A stretch of 54,265 nucleotides of DNA, from the NCBI GenBank assembly GCA_017549025.1, contig JAFYWB010000050.1:1-54265 (forward strand), in the 5' to 3' direction. The stretch is from Treponema sp. (GTDB lineage Bacteria; Spirochaetota; Spirochaetia; Treponematales; Treponemataceae). Each line of letters opens with the position of its first letter. Positions within the stretch are counted from its first letter, which is position 1. The position numbers were made by a program, and so were the translations under genes. The notes below the pieces were generated by a model. It ran no database searches, was not told the DNA's origin, and worked only from the letters and a program-made list of their open reading frames with translations. Below are positions 33,882-45,524 of the stretch, one piece after another.

Positions 33882-33911
33882 CTTCATACAAGAACTATAA
33901 TTTTTATAAAA

Positions 33912-34403
33912 TTACAGTGTCTTCAATGTAGTCAAAACCTCATCGTAGTTTGGCTCAGAGGTAACCTCATCCACTACCTGTACGTAGCGAACAACGTCCT
34001 TTTCATCCACAATGAAGATAGCACGTGCCAACAGGCCCAACTCTTCAATCATCACACCAAAGGCCTTTCCAAAAGCTCTATCTTTGTAGTCTGAATACAG
34101 CTTAACAGCATCAATTCCGGCAGCACCGCACCAACGGGCCTGAGCAAAGGGCAAATCCATAGAAATTACATTGATGGAAACATTTCCCAGTGCAGCAGCT
34201 TCCTTATTGAAGCGACGTACCTCTGTATCACAAACAGGTGTGTCGATAGAAGGAACAGTAATGAAAACACGAGTTCCCTTCAAATCAGCCTGTGTTACAG
34301 CACTCAAATCTCCAGCAACAACAGTAAAGCTAGGGGCGGCGCTTCCAACAGTGGGTACTGTTCCAACCAAATTCATAGGGCTTCCAGCCATTTTAACTTG
34401 CAT
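33912..34403 (-). CDS. tpx: Thiol peroxidase (Tpx, atypical 2-Cys peroxiredoxin)
   Basis: Reduces hydroperoxides with electrons from thioredoxin. It has 163 residues, the family length. The peroxidatic Cys is in SIDTPVCDTE and the resolving Cys in ARWCGAAGI, spaced as in Tpx. The C-terminus EVTSEPNYDEVL is also typical. Two in-frame ATGs lie at 34409 and 34403; AGGAGG is seven bases before the second, which is preferred. It is a single-gene unit. Confidence 0.94.
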   Translation of the reverse strand: MQVKMAGSPMNLVGTVPTVGSAAPSFTVVAGDLSAVTQADLKGTRVFITVPSIDTPVCDTEVRRFNKEAAALGNVSINVISMDLPFAQARWCGAAGIDAVKLYSDYKDRAFGKAFGVMIEELGLLARAIFIVDEKDVVRYVQVVDEVTSEPNYDEVLTTLKTL

Positions 34404-34510
34404 ATACATCCTCCTGCATATTCTATACGTAGTGTGCCATTTTTAACGACACTATTTCTACTATATATTTTACTAAAAACTTAGTCTATAAGCAAAAAAA
34501 TTTCAGTGAC

Positions 34511-34544
34511 TTTTCTTAAAAGAAGAACCTCCCGAAGGAGGTTC
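34511..34544 (-). terminator. Terminator after the 50-residue ORF
   Basis: Minus-strand GAACCTCCTTCGGGAGGTTC, a perfect 8-bp stem with a UUCG tetraloop, followed by TTCTTTT. Confidence 0.85.
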
Positions 34545-34556
34545 CCTGCAGTACTA

Positions 34557-34709
34557 TCAACCAAAAACTTCTGCGTAGATTTTCTTACCAAGCTCCTCTG
34601 CTGGGGCACTTGGATCTAAACCATGATCCTTAAAGTACTGATCCTTTTCAGACTGAATCATTTCGCTTAGTTCCTTGTTGAACTCTTTCATAAAATCTTC
34701 AAAACTCAT
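34557..34709 (-). CDS. Small acidic protein, 50 residues, unknown function
   Basis: Too short for a usual ORF list, but well supported: ATG 34709 is preceded by CGGAG at a spacing of seven, and the stop is followed by a UUCG terminator. The product starts MSFEDFMKEFNKELSEMIQS, continues EKDQYFKDHGLDPSAPAEEL, and ends in a short helix. It is helical and soluble with no signal peptide or Cys. I do not know a family for it. It stands alone between tpx and rpsG. Confidence 0.65.
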   Translation of the reverse strand: MSFEDFMKEFNKELSEMIQSEKDQYFKDHGLDPSAPAEELGKKIYAEVFG

Positions 34710-34808
34710 CGTACACTCCGTACATCAAGAATTATTTACTATCTTTCAAAATACTCAATTATTATAGCAGACATTCTAAAATATTACAAACATTTTTTTC
34801 AATATTTA

Positions 34809-34853
34809 AAAAAAAAACCGCAATCTAGGGATACATCCCGATTGCGGTTTTTG
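34809..34853 (-). terminator. Terminator after rpsG
   Basis: Minus-strand AACCGCAATC / GATTGCGGTT with an inner GGATGTATCC hairpin and a ten-T tail. It closes the ribosomal/RNA polymerase block; no fusA or tuf follows. Confidence 0.88.
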
Positions 34854-34869
34854 ATTGTCTTAAACAATA

Positions 34870-35340
34870 CTACCAGCGATAGTGTGCAAAAGCCTTGTTT
34901 GCTTCTGCCATCTTGTGGGTATCTTCCTTCTTCTTGTAGGCAGTACCAGTATTGTTATAGGCATCCATCAGCTCGTTAGCCAAGCATTCGCCCATTCCGT
35001 GTCCACTCTTAGCACGTGCAGCCTTAATAATCCAGCGCATTGCCAAAGCTTCACGACGAGCTTCACGAATCTCAACAGGAACCTGGTAGGTAGCACCACC
35101 AACGCGGCGTGACTTAACCTCTACCATGGGCTTTACATTGTCAAGAGCCTTCAAGAATACTTCCAAGGGTTCCTTGTCAGTCTTCTTCTTCAACAAATCC
35201 ATTGCCTCATAAATGATACGTACACAAGTAGCTTTCTTTCCATCGATCATCATACGACAAACGAACTTGGAAATAACAGGGCTGTTGTACTTTGCGTCAG
35301 GAGCAAGAGGACGATTAATGCTTTTATTCTTTCTTCCCAT
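34870..35340 (-). CDS. rpsG: 30S ribosomal protein S7
   Basis: Assembly-initiating protein of the 30S head, 156 residues, the usual length. It shows the typical N-terminus ([20 protein letters not shown]) and the core signature [18 protein letters not shown], with RWIIKAAR later. It starts 11 bases after the rpsL stop and ends at a strong terminator. In many bacteria fusA would come next; here, as in other treponemes, the unit ends. Confidence 0.97.
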   Translation of the reverse strand: MGRKNKSINRPLAPDAKYNSPVISKFVCRMMIDGKKATCVRIIYEAMDLLKKKTDKEPLEVFLKALDNVKPMVEVKSRRVGGATYQVPVEIREARREALAMRWIIKAARAKSGHGMGECLANELMDAYNNTGTAYKKKEDTHKMAEANKAFAHYRW

Positions 35341-35351
35341 CTTACTTCTCC

Positions 35352-35726
35352 TTATGCCTTAGGCCGCTTTGCGCCGTACTTTGAGCGTCCGCGCTTTCGA
35401 TCCTCTACACCGAGAGTATCCTTTGCACCACGAATAATGTGATAGCGAACACCAGGGAGGTCCTTAACACGACCACCACGAATGAGAACAACGGAGTGCT
35501 CCTGCAAGTTATGTCCAATACCAGGAATATATGCAGTAACTTCAAATCCATTACCAAGGCGAACACGAGCTACCTTACGAAGGGCTGAGTTCGGTTTCTT
35601 AGGGGTGACAGTCATAACACGGGTACACACACCACGCTTCTGAGGACAGGACTGAAGTGCAGGTGACTTAGTTCTGTTTGCAACTGTCTTTCGTCCATGA
35701 CGAATCAACTGATTTATTGTAGGCAT
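35352..35726 (-). CDS. rpsL: 30S ribosomal protein S12
   Basis: Decoding-centre protein, 124 residues. It begins [15 protein letters not shown] and contains the conserved [15 protein letters not shown] and the [20 protein letters not shown] loop. The Lys residues linked to streptomycin sensitivity are present in the usual contexts (TPKKPNS and [12 protein letters not shown]), so no resistance change is visible. It has its own promoter in the rpoC 3' region and is followed by rpsG. Confidence 0.97.
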   Translation of the reverse strand: MPTINQLIRHGRKTVANRTKSPALQSCPQKRGVCTRVMTVTPKKPNSALRKVARVRLGNGFEVTAYIPGIGHNLQEHSVVLIRGGRVKDLPGVRYHIIRGAKDTLGVEDRKRGRSKYGAKRPKA

Positions 35727-35811
35727 TAGCCTTTTCTCCTATATTCCACCGGCAGCACTCCGGCTAAATTTGGCGAATCCAAATCTACGTAAAATACGTA
35801 GAATGCATAAA

Positions 35812-35841
35812 ATAATATCAAAAATTCTGCATAAGTGTCAA
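35812..35841 (-). promoter_or_regulatory. Promoter of rpsL-rpsG
   Basis: Minus-strand TTGACA (35836-35841), 18 bases, TATTAT (35812-35817), in the gap after rpoC. The leader also contains a CTACGTATTTTACGTAG hairpin. Confidence 0.6.
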
Positions 35842-35862
35842 TGACTTGCTGCAAAATCAGAT

Positions 35863-38800
35863 TTATTTCTCATCAGCCTCAAACTCTACATCATCCTGAA
35901 GGGCAATGCGCTCCTGCTCTTCCCGTTCCAGACGACGTCGTTCAACGATTTCGTGCATCTGCTCATCCAAGTCGGATGCATTATCGTCAAACAGCTTGAT
36001 ATTCTTGTAATTGCCGATACCAGTACCAGCGGGAATCAAGTGACCGATTGATACGTTTTCCTTCAATCCACGCAAGTAGTCGATAGAACCAGCAATAGCA
36101 GCATTTGTCAAAACTCGAGTTGTTTCCTGGAAGGATGCAGCTGAGATGAAGGAATCAATATTCAAAGCAGACTTTGTAATACCCTGGAACATGGGACGAG
36201 CCACAGCTGGCTTACCACCGCTTTCCAAAACCTTACGATTTTCTGCATGGAACTTGTACTTGTCCACCTGCTGTCCATAGATAAACTTGGAGTTACCTAC
36301 AGAAACGATCTCAACCTTACGCAACATCTGGCGAATAATAACACCAATGTGCTTATCGTTGATGGTTACACCCTGAGTTCGGTACACCTGCTGGATTTCA
36401 TCCATCAAGTAGTTCTGCAGGGCATTTTCACCAAGGATAGCCAAGATGTCGTGAGGACTGATGGAACCGTTACAAAGCTTTTCACCTGCAACAACTTCGT
36501 CTCCGTCACGAATCAAAAGCTTGCGACTAATGGGAACCTGATGCTCGAATTTCTTTCCATATACATCTTCAACCACAATGAGTCGCTTACCCTTTGAAAT
36601 TCCCTTAAACTGAACTGTACCAGAAATCTGGGACAATACAGCAGGTTCTTTAGGCTTGCGTGCTTCGAACAACTCAGAAACACGAGGCAAACCACCAGTA
36701 ATATCCGCAGTCTTAGAAGCTTCTCTTGGAGTTCGAGCAATGATGTCACCTTCTTTGATGGTGTCACCTTCGTTTACAGACAAGATAGCTCCTACTGGCA
36801 AATAGTAGCTGGCAATTTCAGTCTTTGTTGCATCAGTAATGAAAATACGAGGCAACTTTGTCTCACTGTGCAGGTCAGTGATTGTTCGCTCAATCTTACC
36901 TTGTTCAGTAATATCCTCACGCAGGGTTGAACCAAGGATAATATCCTCAAAGTTTACGGTACCAGTCTTTTCTGCGATGATAGGATCGGAATAAGGCTCG
37001 AATTCAGCCAAGCTTTTCTGCTTGGGAACGAACTGGCCTTCTTTAACAACTACAGTTGAACCGTTCTGGATCTCGATTACCTGTTCATTACCAATCAAAT
37101 ACAGAACATTGTCTTTGATTGCAACACGAGCAGCATGGGTAGCAACAACATCGCTTCCATCATGACTAAACAGAGGTGCATCCTTAAATACCAGTTCTCC
37201 GTCTTCAATCAGCAGTTTGTCGTTGGCTTCTACAGTGAACTTATCCAAAACCTTTGCAACAGTCATGGAGCCCTTTCGAGCAAACAAATAGTTACCAGAA
37301 GCAGTTTCAATGATACTTGTACCCTTAATCTTTTCGACAAGAACATCGTTCTTCAAAGAGATTGAGTTTTCTTCTGTAGCACGAGATGCAATACCACCAG
37401 TATGGAAGGTACGCATGGTTAACTGAGTACCTGGCTGACCAATTGACTGAGCAGCAATGATTCCAACAGCCTCACCGATTTCTACAATCTTGTTGCGAGC
37501 CAAGTTTCTACCATAACACTTGCAGCAGACACCGTGCTTACATTCACAGGTCAAAACGGTTCGCAGCTTAACCTTTTCTACACCAGCAGCTTCAATCTTA
37601 GCAGCCAGTTCATCGGTGATGTATTCATTTACATCGCAAATGACCTCACGGGTAATGGGGTTCAGTACCCGCTCCAAGGTAAATCGACCAGCAATTCTGT
37701 CTCGCAAGGATTCGATTACTTCGTCACCTTCCTTAACAGCTGCATACTCCAATCCGTTGATGGTTCCACAGTCCTCTTCGTTTACAACAACGTCCTGAGC
37801 AATATCAACAAGACGGCGAGTCAAGTAACCAGCGTTAGCTGTTTTAAGAGCTGTATCGGAAAGACCCTTTCGAGCACCGTTGGTTGAAATGAAGAACTCG
37901 ATAACGGAAAGTCCTTCCTTAAAGTTTGAACGGATAGGCAACTCGATAATGTCACCGTTAGGTTTAGCCATCAAACCACGCATACCAGCCAACTGACGAA
38001 TCTGGTTCTTACTACCACGAGCACCAGAAGCGGCCATCATGTAGATGGTGTTGAATCCATCCTTGTCCCGCTCCAGGTTGTTCATCATGGTTTTGGTCAA
38101 ATCTTCGTTGGTGCGTGACCACAAAGAAGTTACCTTTTCGTAACGCTCTGCAGCAGTCATTTCACCTACGTTGAAGCTCTTCTGAATCTTCTCAACTTCT
38201 TTGTTAGCTTCTTCAATAATCTTTGTCTTCTCTTCTGGAATAAGAATATCTTCCATAGAGATTGTTGCTCCAAAGAAGGTTGCGTATCTATAACCTACAG
38301 CCTTAATGGCATCCAGCATCTGTACAGTAAGCCAGGCACCCTTTTCAGCATAAACCTTTTCAATCAGGTTCTTCAGTTCCTTGTCACCCAACAGCTCGTT
38401 TACGAACTCTACGTCAGCAGGCATTTCCTCGTTGAACTTCAAGCGTCCAGCTGTTGTTGAAACAACGGCGCCATTGTAAGGAGCCTTCCGTACAGGAACC
38501 TTGATTTCAGCCTGCCACTCGATTACGTTGGAATCTGCTGCCAAGAAAACCTCTTCCTCGGAGCTAAAACGCTTTCCAGTACCCTTGGCAGTGGGCTTAA
38601 TCTTTGTCAGATAATAGATTCCCAAAACCATGTCCTGAGAAGGATAAACTATGGTCTTACCGTTTGCAGGGTCAAGAAGGTTTCGTGCAGAAAGCATCAA
38701 TGTCCAGCATTCCATCTGAGCAGCCTGAGTCAGAGGCACGTGAACAGCCATCTGGTCACCGTCAAAGTCAGCGTTAAATGCACGACATACAAGAGGATGC

Positions 38801-40113
38801 AAGCGGATAGCCTTTCCTTCCACCAATACTGGTTCAAAGGCCTGAATACCCAAGCGGTGCAAGGTAGGAGCACGGTTCAGCATAACGGGATGCTCTCGTA
38901 CAACCTCGTCCAGAATCTTGAATACCTCTGGCTTCTCCATATCTACAGCGATACGAGCCTTCTTTACATTGTACTCAATATTCTTGTCCACCAGCTTTTT
39001 CATGATGAAGGGCTTGAACAATTCCAAGGCCATCTTTGTGGGCAAACCACACTGCCACAGCTTTAACTCTGGACCAACAACGATTACGGAACGACCAGAG
39101 TAGTCAACACGCTTACCCAACAGGTTCTGGCGGAAACGTCCCTGCTTACCCTTCAGCATATCAGAAATAGACTTGAGAGGTCTATTAGAAGCACCCTTTA
39201 CAGCCCGCTTACGCTTGGAGTTATCGAAAAGAGCATCTACTGCTTCCTGCAGCATACGCTTTTCGTTTCTGATGATAATGTCAGGAGCAGAAAGCTGCAT
39301 CAATCTCTTGAGGCGGTTGTTTCTGTTAATAACACGACGATATAAATCGTTCAAGTCAGATGTGGCAAAGCGACCTCCATCCAACTGAACCATAGGACGA
39401 AGCTCTGGTGGAATAACAGGAATTACATCCAAAATCATCCAGGAACACTTGTTTCCAGATGCACGGAAATTTTCCACCAATTCAATGCGTTTCAAAAGAC
39501 GCTTATCGCTCTTGGGGCCCTTTTCTTCCATCTTAAGACGGAGCTCGGCAGCCAATTCATCAAGATTCAAGCCTTCCAGCAAAACCTTGATTGCCTCAGC
39601 ACCCATTTGAGCCTGGAATGCACCACCGTAGCGCTCCTGTGCTTCCATGTACTCATCTTCTGAGAGCAACTGCATCTTCTTCAGGTCAGTGTCACCTGCA
39701 TCGATAACGATATACTTCTCATAGTACAGTACGGAACGCAATGCATTCTGCTGCAAGTCCAGCAACAATCCCATACGTGTGGGAGATGAACGATAGTACC
39801 AAATATGTGATACAGGGGCAGCCAACTCAATGTGACCCATGCGCTCACGTCGTACCTTGAAGTGAGTAACTTCAACACCACAACGATCACACACAACGCC
39901 CTTGTATCTGATGGACTTAAACTTTCCACAGAAGCATTCCCACTCTTTGGTGGTACCAAAGATTCGCTCGCAGAAAAGTCCATCCTTCTCTGGCCGGAGA
40001 GTACGGTAATTTATAGTCTCAGGCTTCTTTACCTCGCCGTATGACCAGGCGCGCATAACGTCTGGAGAGGCAAGTTTTATCATCAAACTGTCAAAATCTT
40101 GAATATCCCGCAT
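35863..40113 (-). CDS. rpoC: RNA polymerase subunit beta'
   Basis: Catalytic subunit, 1416 residues. It has the N-terminal zinc site (CFCGKFKS...CDRCGVE), the clamp segment [20 protein letters not shown], the active-site [12 protein letters not shown] that holds the Mg ion, the second zinc cluster [16 protein letters not shown], and the bridge/trigger regions around [20 protein letters not shown] and RTFHTGG. It starts 11 bases after the rpoB stop, after GGAGAG. It is full length with no insertion or break. Confidence 0.98.
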   Translation of the reverse strand: MRDIQDFDSLMIKLASPDVMRAWSYGEVKKPETINYRTLRPEKDGLFCERIFGTTKEWECFCGKFKSIRYKGVVCDRCGVEVTHFKVRRERMGHIELAAPVSHIWYYRSSPTRMGLLLDLQQNALRSVLYYEKYIVIDAGDTDLKKMQLLSEDEYMEAQERYGGAFQAQMGAEAIKVLLEGLNLDELAAELRLKMEEKGPKSDKRLLKRIELVENFRASGNKCSWMILDVIPVIPPELRPMVQLDGGRFATSDLNDLYRRVINRNNRLKRLMQLSAPDIIIRNEKRMLQEAVDALFDNSKRKRAVKGASNRPLKSISDMLKGKQGRFRQNLLGKRVDYSGRSVIVVGPELKLWQCGLPTKMALELFKPFIMKKLVDKNIEYNVKKARIAVDMEKPEVFKILDEVVREHPVMLNRAPTLHRLGIQAFEPVLVEGKAIRLHPLVCRAFNADFDGDQMAVHVPLTQAAQMECWTLMLSARNLLDPANGKTIVYPSQDMVLGIYYLTKIKPTAKGTGKRFSSEEEVFLAADSNVIEWQAEIKVPVRKAPYNGAVVSTTAGRLKFNEEMPADVEFVNELLGDKELKNLIEKVYAEKGAWLTVQMLDAIKAVGYRYATFFGATISMEDILIPEEKTKIIEEANKEVEKIQKSFNVGEMTAAERYEKVTSLWSRTNEDLTKTMMNNLERDKDGFNTIYMMAASGARGSKNQIRQLAGMRGLMAKPNGDIIELPIRSNFKEGLSVIEFFISTNGARKGLSDTALKTANAGYLTRRLVDIAQDVVVNEEDCGTINGLEYAAVKEGDEVIESLRDRIAGRFTLERVLNPITREVICDVNEYITDELAAKIEAAGVEKVKLRTVLTCECKHGVCCKCYGRNLARNKIVEIGEAVGIIAAQSIGQPGTQLTMRTFHTGGIASRATEENSISLKNDVLVEKIKGTSIIETASGNYLFARKGSMTVAKVLDKFTVEANDKLLIEDGELVFKDAPLFSHDGSDVVATHAARVAIKDNVLYLIGNEQVIEIQNGSTVVVKEGQFVPKQKSLAEFEPYSDPIIAEKTGTVNFEDIILGSTLREDITEQGKIERTITDLHSETKLPRIFITDATKTEIASYYLPVGAILSVNEGDTIKEGDIIARTPREASKTADITGGLPRVSELFEARKPKEPAVLSQISGTVQFKGISKGKRLIVVEDVYGKKFEHQVPISRKLLIRDGDEVVAGEKLCNGSISPHDILAILGENALQNYLMDEIQQVYRTQGVTINDKHIGVIIRQMLRKVEIVSVGNSKFIYGQQVDKYKFHAENRKVLESGGKPAVARPMFQGITKSALNIDSFISAASFQETTRVLTNAAIAGSIDYLRGLKENVSIGHLIPAGTGIGNYKNIKLFDDNASDLDEQMHEIVERRRLEREEQERIALQDDVEFEADEK

Positions 40114-40124
40114 ACAAATCTCTC

Positions 40125-43100
40125 CTATGATTCGAAGTCAGAACCAATCTTATTGATCATATCCTCGTCACGCTCTGTGAGAGGTATCTGCTTACCCTTC
40201 TCATCGTAGATTGTAAGATCAAGTGCCAAACCACGCAATTCCTGAACCAGAACGTTGAAGGATTCTGGAACACCAGCTGCAGTGGAAGGCTCACCCTTAA
40301 CGATTGACTCGTAAATCTTTGAACGACCGTTCATATCGTCAGACTTAATGGTCAAGAGCTCCTGCAAGGTATTTGCAGCACCATAAGCTTCCAGTGCCCA
40401 TACCTCCATTTCTCCCAATCGCTGACCACCGAACTGAGCCTTACCACCCAGAGGCTGCTGGGTAACAAGTGAGTAAGGACCAGTTGAACGAGCGTGCATC
40501 TTGTCGTCAACCAAGTGGTGAAGCTTCATAAAGTAGATTACACCAACAAATACATCGTTCTTGAAGGGCTCACCAGTGCGTCCATCACGGAGTGTAGCCT
40601 TGGAACTGGGGTGGAATCCAGCTTCTACAAGCTTTGCTTCAATTTGTTCGTTTGAAGGAGACTGGAATACAGGAGCTTCATACCACTCATTCAAGTATTT
40701 TCCAGCCAATCCCAACTCAGATTCCATAATCTGACCAATGTTCATTCGAGAAGGAACACCAAGGGGGTTCAAACAGATATCAAGTGGTGTACCGTCTTCA
40801 AGGTAAGGCATATCTTCAATAGGAAGAATACGTGCAACAATACCCTTGTTTCCGTGACGACCAGCCATTTTGTCACCTTCACGGAGCTTACGCTTTGTTG
40901 CAATCAAAACCTTTACAACTTCTTCTACACCAGGGTTCAAGTCATTTCCATCCACACGACGCAGGCGCTGAACATCAATTACAGTACCTTCTACACCATG
41001 GGGAACACGCAATGAGGTATCACGAACCTCTTTTGCCTTTTCACCGAAGATTGAATTCAGCAACTTGAACTCAGGAGTTGTTTCAGTCTCACTCTTAGGT
41101 GTGGTCTTACCCACCAAAATATCCTGAGAACGAACAACTGCACCAACACGGATAACACCTTCCTGGTCAAGGTTTGCTAGCAATTCCTCGTTGGTATTAG
41201 GAATATCACGAGTAATCTTCTCTGGTCCCAGCTTTGTATCACGAATCTCAGTGGAGTATTCACGGATATGGATAGAAGTAAACATATCCTCCTTCAGAAC
41301 ACGCTGAGAAATAAGGATAGCATCCTCATAGTTGTATCCATTCCATGGCACGAATCCAACCAAGATGTTTCGACCAAGAGCCAACTCTCCATTGAAGGTA
41401 GCAGGACCGTCTGCAAGAACATCACCCTTCTTTACCTTCTGTCCCAGCTCTACGATAGGTCTCTGATGGTAACAGGTATCCTGGTTTGTTCGCTGATACT
41501 TCAAAATCTGGTACATATCCAACATTCCGTTGGGAGCATCATCGGGCTTAATACGAATCTCGTCGGCTGCTACGAATACAACCTCACCATCACGCTTTGC
41601 CTTGATAAGTACACCAGAGTCATAAGCACACTTTGCTTCCATACCGGTTCCAACGTGAGGTGGCTCAGGGAATAACAAGGGAACAGCCTGACGCTGCATG
41701 TTTGAACCCATGAGGGCACGGTTGGCGTCGTCATGCTCCAAGAAGGGAACAAGAGCGGCAGAAACAGAGATAACCTGCTTGGGAGATACGTCCATATACT
41801 GCACGTCCTTGGGAGAACGTGTGGTATAGTCACCCTGGTGACGGCAGGAAATATGCTCAATAGCAAAGGTTCCATCTTCCTTGAGGTTAGTGGAAACCTG
41901 TCCAATGTAATATTTATCTTCATCCATAGCAGACAGATAATCAACCTTGTCAGTTGCCTTTCCATCTACAATTTGTCTGTAAGGAGCTTCCAAAAATCCG
42001 TACTCGTTAACACGAGTATAGATTGCAAGAGAAACAATCAAACCAATGTTTGGTCCTTCAGGAGTTTCGATAGGACACATACGTCCGTAGTGAGTGTAGT
42101 GAACGTCACGAACCTCAATACCTGCACGGTCACGTGAAAGTCCACCAGGTCCCAAAGCGTTCAAACGGCGCTTGTGGGTCAACTCAGCCAAGGGATTAAC
42201 CTGATCCATGAACTGAGAAAGCTGGCTGGAGCTGAAGAATTCCTTGATTGATGCAACGATTGGCTTAATGGAAATCAAATCCTGGGGGCGGAGTGTCTCG
42301 GTTTCCTTCAAGCTCATGCGTTCCTTAGCAATTCTCTCCATGCGGCTGAAAGCAGTCTTCAGCTGAGTGGTCATCAACTCACCAACAGAACGTACACGAC
42401 GATTTCCCAAGTGGTCAATATCGTCCAAGTTTGCGTCACCAACGTATACCTTGATAAGGTATTTCATTGTAGAAACAATGTCTTCCTTAACCAAGGTGTG
42501 TTCCTGAATGTTTTCCTTGTAGTCAAACTTCTTGTTTAACTTGTAACGTCCAACACGGCCCAAATCATAGCGACGGCTGGAGAAGAACATGGAGGTCAAA
42601 TCCTTTTCTGCAGCTTCAATGGTGATAGGCTCACCAGGCATCAGCACGTTGTAAACTGCAGACAAAGCCTCTTCTTTTGTAGGCTCATCAGAATCATATC
42701 CATCCTTTGCAAAACGGATTTCTTCTCGCTCAAAGCAGTTGATAATCATCTGAGAACTCAAAGAAGTATCATCAATGCTCTTAGGATTTTTATCGTTCTT
42801 TGGCTCGCCAAAGCGGATTACAGTCAAATCCGTAATCTTGTGAATGATAAGTTCATCAATATCATGAAGATGCAACTTTGCACCAGCACGGAACAATTTC
42901 TTTGACTCACCAGTTTCACTGTCAGTGATAATCACTGCATCAGCCAATACACGGTTCACCAATGCATCTTTAGACTCAGGAGTATCCTCTAAGGTTACCT
43001 TTTCTACATCGTAGAAGCAACGGATAATCTCCTCACGAGAAGTAAATCCCAAGGCACGAAGGAAAATAGTTCCCAAGATACGCTTCTTGCGGTCAATCTT

Positions 43101-43667
43101 TGCATAAATCAGATCTTTCTTCTGGTCAATTTCAAATTCAAGCCAGCTACCACGATAAGGGATGATTCGGCTTGAATATACACCCTTGTCGTTGCTAAAG
43201 ATAACACCGGGGGAACGGTGAATCTGGGAAACTACAACACGCTCGGCACCGTTGATGATAAAGGTACCGCGATCGGTCATGAGGGGAATGTCTCCCATGT
43301 AAATATCTTTTTGACGGATTTCAGCTGTCTGCTGGAAGTTCAAGTTAATACGAGCCTTCAATGGCACAGAATAGGTCAAACCCTTCTGCTTACACTCAAG
43401 CTCAGTGAATTTTATATTCTTTTCATCAAGTTCGTAATATTCATACTCAAGAATCATGTCACCGTTAGGACTTTCGATAGGGAAAGTGGAAGAAAAAACT
43501 TCCTGAAGTCCTTGTTCTGCCAGTGATTCATGATTGTCCAACTTTTCCTTCTGCAAAAAACTCTCGTATGAAGAAAGCTGGATATCGATGAGGTTAGGCA
43601 ACTCCATAAAATTCTGGATATTCTTGCCTATGTACTGACGATTAATCGTCCGGGTTTTTGCAAACAT
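40125..43667 (-). CDS. rpoB: RNA polymerase subunit beta
   Basis: Core subunit, 1180 residues. The start is ATG 43667 after AAGGGGGG; an adjacent in-frame TTG is ignored. It has the rifampicin pocket [20 protein letters not shown] then [10 protein letters not shown], the KPTTPKSE-like TTPKSETE region, [14 protein letters not shown] and the C-terminal [20 protein letters not shown]. In the rifampicin pocket, residue N503 (codon 42159-42161) replaces the Ser equivalent to E. coli 531, a change associated with the natural rifampicin resistance of spirochaetes. Confidence 0.98.
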   Translation of the reverse strand: MFAKTRTINRQYIGKNIQNFMELPNLIDIQLSSYESFLQKEKLDNHESLAEQGLQEVFSSTFPIESPNGDMILEYEYYELDEKNIKFTELECKQKGLTYSVPLKARINLNFQQTAEIRQKDIYMGDIPLMTDRGTFIINGAERVVVSQIHRSPGVIFSNDKGVYSSRIIPYRGSWLEFEIDQKKDLIYAKIDRKKRILGTIFLRALGFTSREEIIRCFYDVEKVTLEDTPESKDALVNRVLADAVIITDSETGESKKLFRAGAKLHLHDIDELIIHKITDLTVIRFGEPKNDKNPKSIDDTSLSSQMIINCFEREEIRFAKDGYDSDEPTKEEALSAVYNVLMPGEPITIEAAEKDLTSMFFSSRRYDLGRVGRYKLNKKFDYKENIQEHTLVKEDIVSTMKYLIKVYVGDANLDDIDHLGNRRVRSVGELMTTQLKTAFSRMERIAKERMSLKETETLRPQDLISIKPIVASIKEFFSSSQLSQFMDQVNPLAELTHKRRLNALGPGGLSRDRAGIEVRDVHYTHYGRMCPIETPEGPNIGLIVSLAIYTRVNEYGFLEAPYRQIVDGKATDKVDYLSAMDEDKYYIGQVSTNLKEDGTFAIEHISCRHQGDYTTRSPKDVQYMDVSPKQVISVSAALVPFLEHDDANRALMGSNMQRQAVPLLFPEPPHVGTGMEAKCAYDSGVLIKAKRDGEVVFVAADEIRIKPDDAPNGMLDMYQILKYQRTNQDTCYHQRPIVELGQKVKKGDVLADGPATFNGELALGRNILVGFVPWNGYNYEDAILISQRVLKEDMFTSIHIREYSTEIRDTKLGPEKITRDIPNTNEELLANLDQEGVIRVGAVVRSQDILVGKTTPKSETETTPEFKLLNSIFGEKAKEVRDTSLRVPHGVEGTVIDVQRLRRVDGNDLNPGVEEVVKVLIATKRKLREGDKMAGRHGNKGIVARILPIEDMPYLEDGTPLDICLNPLGVPSRMNIGQIMESELGLAGKYLNEWYEAPVFQSPSNEQIEAKLVEAGFHPSSKATLRDGRTGEPFKNDVFVGVIYFMKLHHLVDDKMHARSTGPYSLVTQQPLGGKAQFGGQRLGEMEVWALEAYGAANTLQELLTIKSDDMNGRSKIYESIVKGEPSTAAGVPESFNVLVQELRGLALDLTIYDEKGKQIPLTERDEDMINKIGSDFES

Positions 43668-43772
43668 CAAATCCCCCCTTGACTGATGTGTCTTCTAAAT
43701 AGATAGAGCTACCGAGAAAAATATCCCGGCAGCATAATAAAATAACGAGAAATCAGAATAGATACAAAGAGC

Positions 43773-43807
43773 AGCCGCACCAATTTACTTGATGCGGCCA
43801 CGGCTGT
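43773..43807 (-). promoter_or_regulatory. Stem-loop attenuator between rplL and rpoB
   Basis: Minus-strand CAGCCGTGGCCGCA pairs with TGCGGCTG across a 13-base loop, ten bases beyond the rplL stop and without a full T-run. Like the partial terminator at this place in E. coli, it could lower rpoBC output relative to the ribosomal proteins. A second hairpin (CTGCCGGGA...TCTCGGTAG) lies in the rpoB leader. Confidence 0.5.
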
Positions 43808-43816
43808 AGCCAAGAC

Positions 43817-44197
43817 TTATGCAATCTTAACAACTCCGCCTGCTTCTTCAATTTCTTTCTTAATCTTATCTGCTTCTTCCTTGGAAACACCTTCCTTAAG
43901 TACCTTGGGTGCACCTTCAACCAATTCCTTGGCTTCCTTAAGACCCAAACCGGTAATTCCACGAACAGCCTTGATAACTGCAATTTTCTTGTCAGCAGCT
44001 GCGCTTTCCAGACTTACGTTGAACTCAGTCTGCTCTTCAGCAGCAGCAGCAGGAGCTGCACCAGCACCAGCTACCATAACGGGAGCTGCGGCTGTAACAC
44101 CAAACTTTTCTTCCATAGCCTTTACAAGCTCGGATGCTTCCAAAACTGTCATAGAAGCGATTGCATCAAGAATCTGATCTGTAGTAAGAGCTGCCAT
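43817..44197 (-). CDS. rplL: 50S ribosomal protein L7/L12
   Basis: Stalk protein that recruits translation GTPases, 126 residues. It has the N-terminal dimerisation helices ([20 protein letters not shown]), an Ala-rich hinge, and the C-terminal domain with [20 protein letters not shown] and [13 protein letters not shown]. It is present in several copies per ribosome; the hairpins before it may raise its output relative to L10. Confidence 0.97.
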   Translation of the reverse strand: MAALTTDQILDAIASMTVLEASELVKAMEEKFGVTAAAPVMVAGAGAAPAAAAEEQTEFNVSLESAAADKKIAVIKAVRGITGLGLKEAKELVEGAPKVLKEGVSKEEADKIKKEIEEAGGVVKIA

Positions 44198-44224
44198 ATT
44201 ATCTTCTCCTTTTCAATAGGCATT

Positions 44225-44308
44225 AATTTTATTCACAGACAGGAGGACAGCGCCTGAAGCCTGACTGTGTTTATCATAGGTAGAATCTAGCAAACTGCTA
44301 GATTATCA
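44225..44308 (-). promoter_or_regulatory. Two stem-loops between rplJ and rplL
   Basis: In the 118-base gap, AATCTAGC / GCTAGATT forms an 8-bp hairpin near the rplJ stop, and CACAGTCAGG / CCTGTCTGTG forms a longer stem nearer rplL. Neither has a T-run. They could block 3' decay or shape rplL translation to give the extra L7/L12 the ribosome needs. Confidence 0.4.
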
Positions 44309-44315
44309 GCACCGA

Positions 44316-44840
44316 TTACTCGGCAGCTGCTTCTCCACCTTCTGACATCTTGTCCACGTAGGCCTGCAATGTTGCGGCCACCTTCTGTACAGGAGCGTTG
44401 ATTGTAGACATAATCATTGCAATCAACTGCTTCTTTCCTGGGAGCTTTGAGAAAGCTTCCAGCTTTGCTGCATCGTAGTTCTCATTGTCAATCAAACCAC
44501 CCTTGATCTCAAGAGCAGGAGTTTCCTTTGCAAAGTCATACAGAATCTTAGCAACTTCGTTTGTATCTTCTGAAGACAAAGCAATAGCAGTAGGACCACT
44601 CAAATAATCTGCAACACCTTCAACCTTCAATTCTTCAAAGGCAATACGTGCAAAGTTATTCTTGATAACCTTGAAAGAACAATTCTTTTCTCTCAGCTGC
44701 TTGCGGAGTGCAGAAATCTGCTCCACGGTCAAACCACGATAGTCAGCGAAAATGTAGTCAGAGCCAGTTTCCAGAACGGCCTTTGCTGCAGCAATGGCCT
44801 CTGCCTTTGCAGGCTGGACTTTCTTTGCTTTAATAGCCAT
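44316..44840 (-). CDS. rplJ: 50S ribosomal protein L10
   Basis: Base of the L7/L12 stalk, 174 residues. It shows the N-terminal RNA-binding region YIFADYRGLTVEQISALRKQ and the C-terminal helix ending in Ala/Glu that binds L7/L12. It starts two bases after the rplA stop, so there is no room for a separate L10-binding leader, unlike in E. coli. Confidence 0.96.
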   Translation of the reverse strand: MAIKAKKVQPAKAEAIAAAKAVLETGSDYIFADYRGLTVEQISALRKQLREKNCSFKVIKNNFARIAFEELKVEGVADYLSGPTAIALSSEDTNEVAKILYDFAKETPALEIKGGLIDNENYDAAKLEAFSKLPGKKQLIAMIMSTINAPVQKVAATLQAYVDKMSEGGEAAAE

Positions 44841-44842
44841 TC

Positions 44843-45523
44843 TTACTCTCCTTCCTTAAAGTTCACCCAAACACCGGGACCCATTGTAGAGTTTACTGAT
44901 ACAGACTGAACAAATCCAGCCTTTGCATCAGCAGGCTTCTTTCTGATGATTTCAGAGAGAAGAGCCTGAATATTTTCTACAATCTTATCTGTATCCATGG
45001 AAACCTTACCAACAGCGATGTGTACAACACCAGTCTTGTCGGCACGGAACTCTGTACGACCCTTCTTCAACTCAGCAATTGCCTGAGCGATATCAGCAGT
45101 TACAGTTCCAGTCTTAGGGTTAGGCATCAGCCCCTTGCGTCCCAATACCATACCAAGGCGTCCAACGTCCTTCATCATGTCAGGGGTTGCAACAGCTACG
45201 TCAAAATCAAGCCAGCCACCCTTAACCTTTTCGATGTACTCATCAGCACCAGCGAAAGCAGCACCTGCATCCAGGGCTTCTTTTACACGGTCTTCCTTAC
45301 AGAATACCAATACCTTCTTTTCTCCCTTGAACTGATGTGGGAATACCAAGGTATCACGCATAGTCTGACTCTTTGAAAGGCGCAGATTAATGTGGGCCTC
45401 TACAGTCTCATCGAAGTTAGCAAACTTAATGTCTTTTACAACCTGACAAGCCTGAGCCAAATCATACAACTTTGTGGGCTCGTACTTTGCAAGCGCCTGA
45501 AGATATTTCTTTCCGTGCTTCAT
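44843..45523 (-). CDS. rplA: 50S ribosomal protein L1
   Basis: L1-stalk protein and usual translational repressor of its own operon, 226 residues. It has KFANFDETVEAHINLRLSKS near the N-terminus and the signature DVGRLGMVLGRKGLMPNPKT. It starts one base after the rplK stop, so the pair is coupled. Confidence 0.97.
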   Translation of the reverse strand: MKHGKKYLQALAKYEPTKLYDLAQACQVVKDIKFANFDETVEAHINLRLSKSQTMRDTLVFPHQFKGEKKVLVFCKEDRVKEALDAGAAFAGADEYIEKVKGGWLDFDVAVATPDMMKDVGRLGMVLGRKGLMPNPKTGTVTADIAQAIAELKKGRTEFRADKTGVVHIAVGKVSMDTDKIVENIQALLSEIIRKKPADAKAGFVQSVSVNSTMGPGVWVNFKEGE

Positions 45524-45524
45524 A

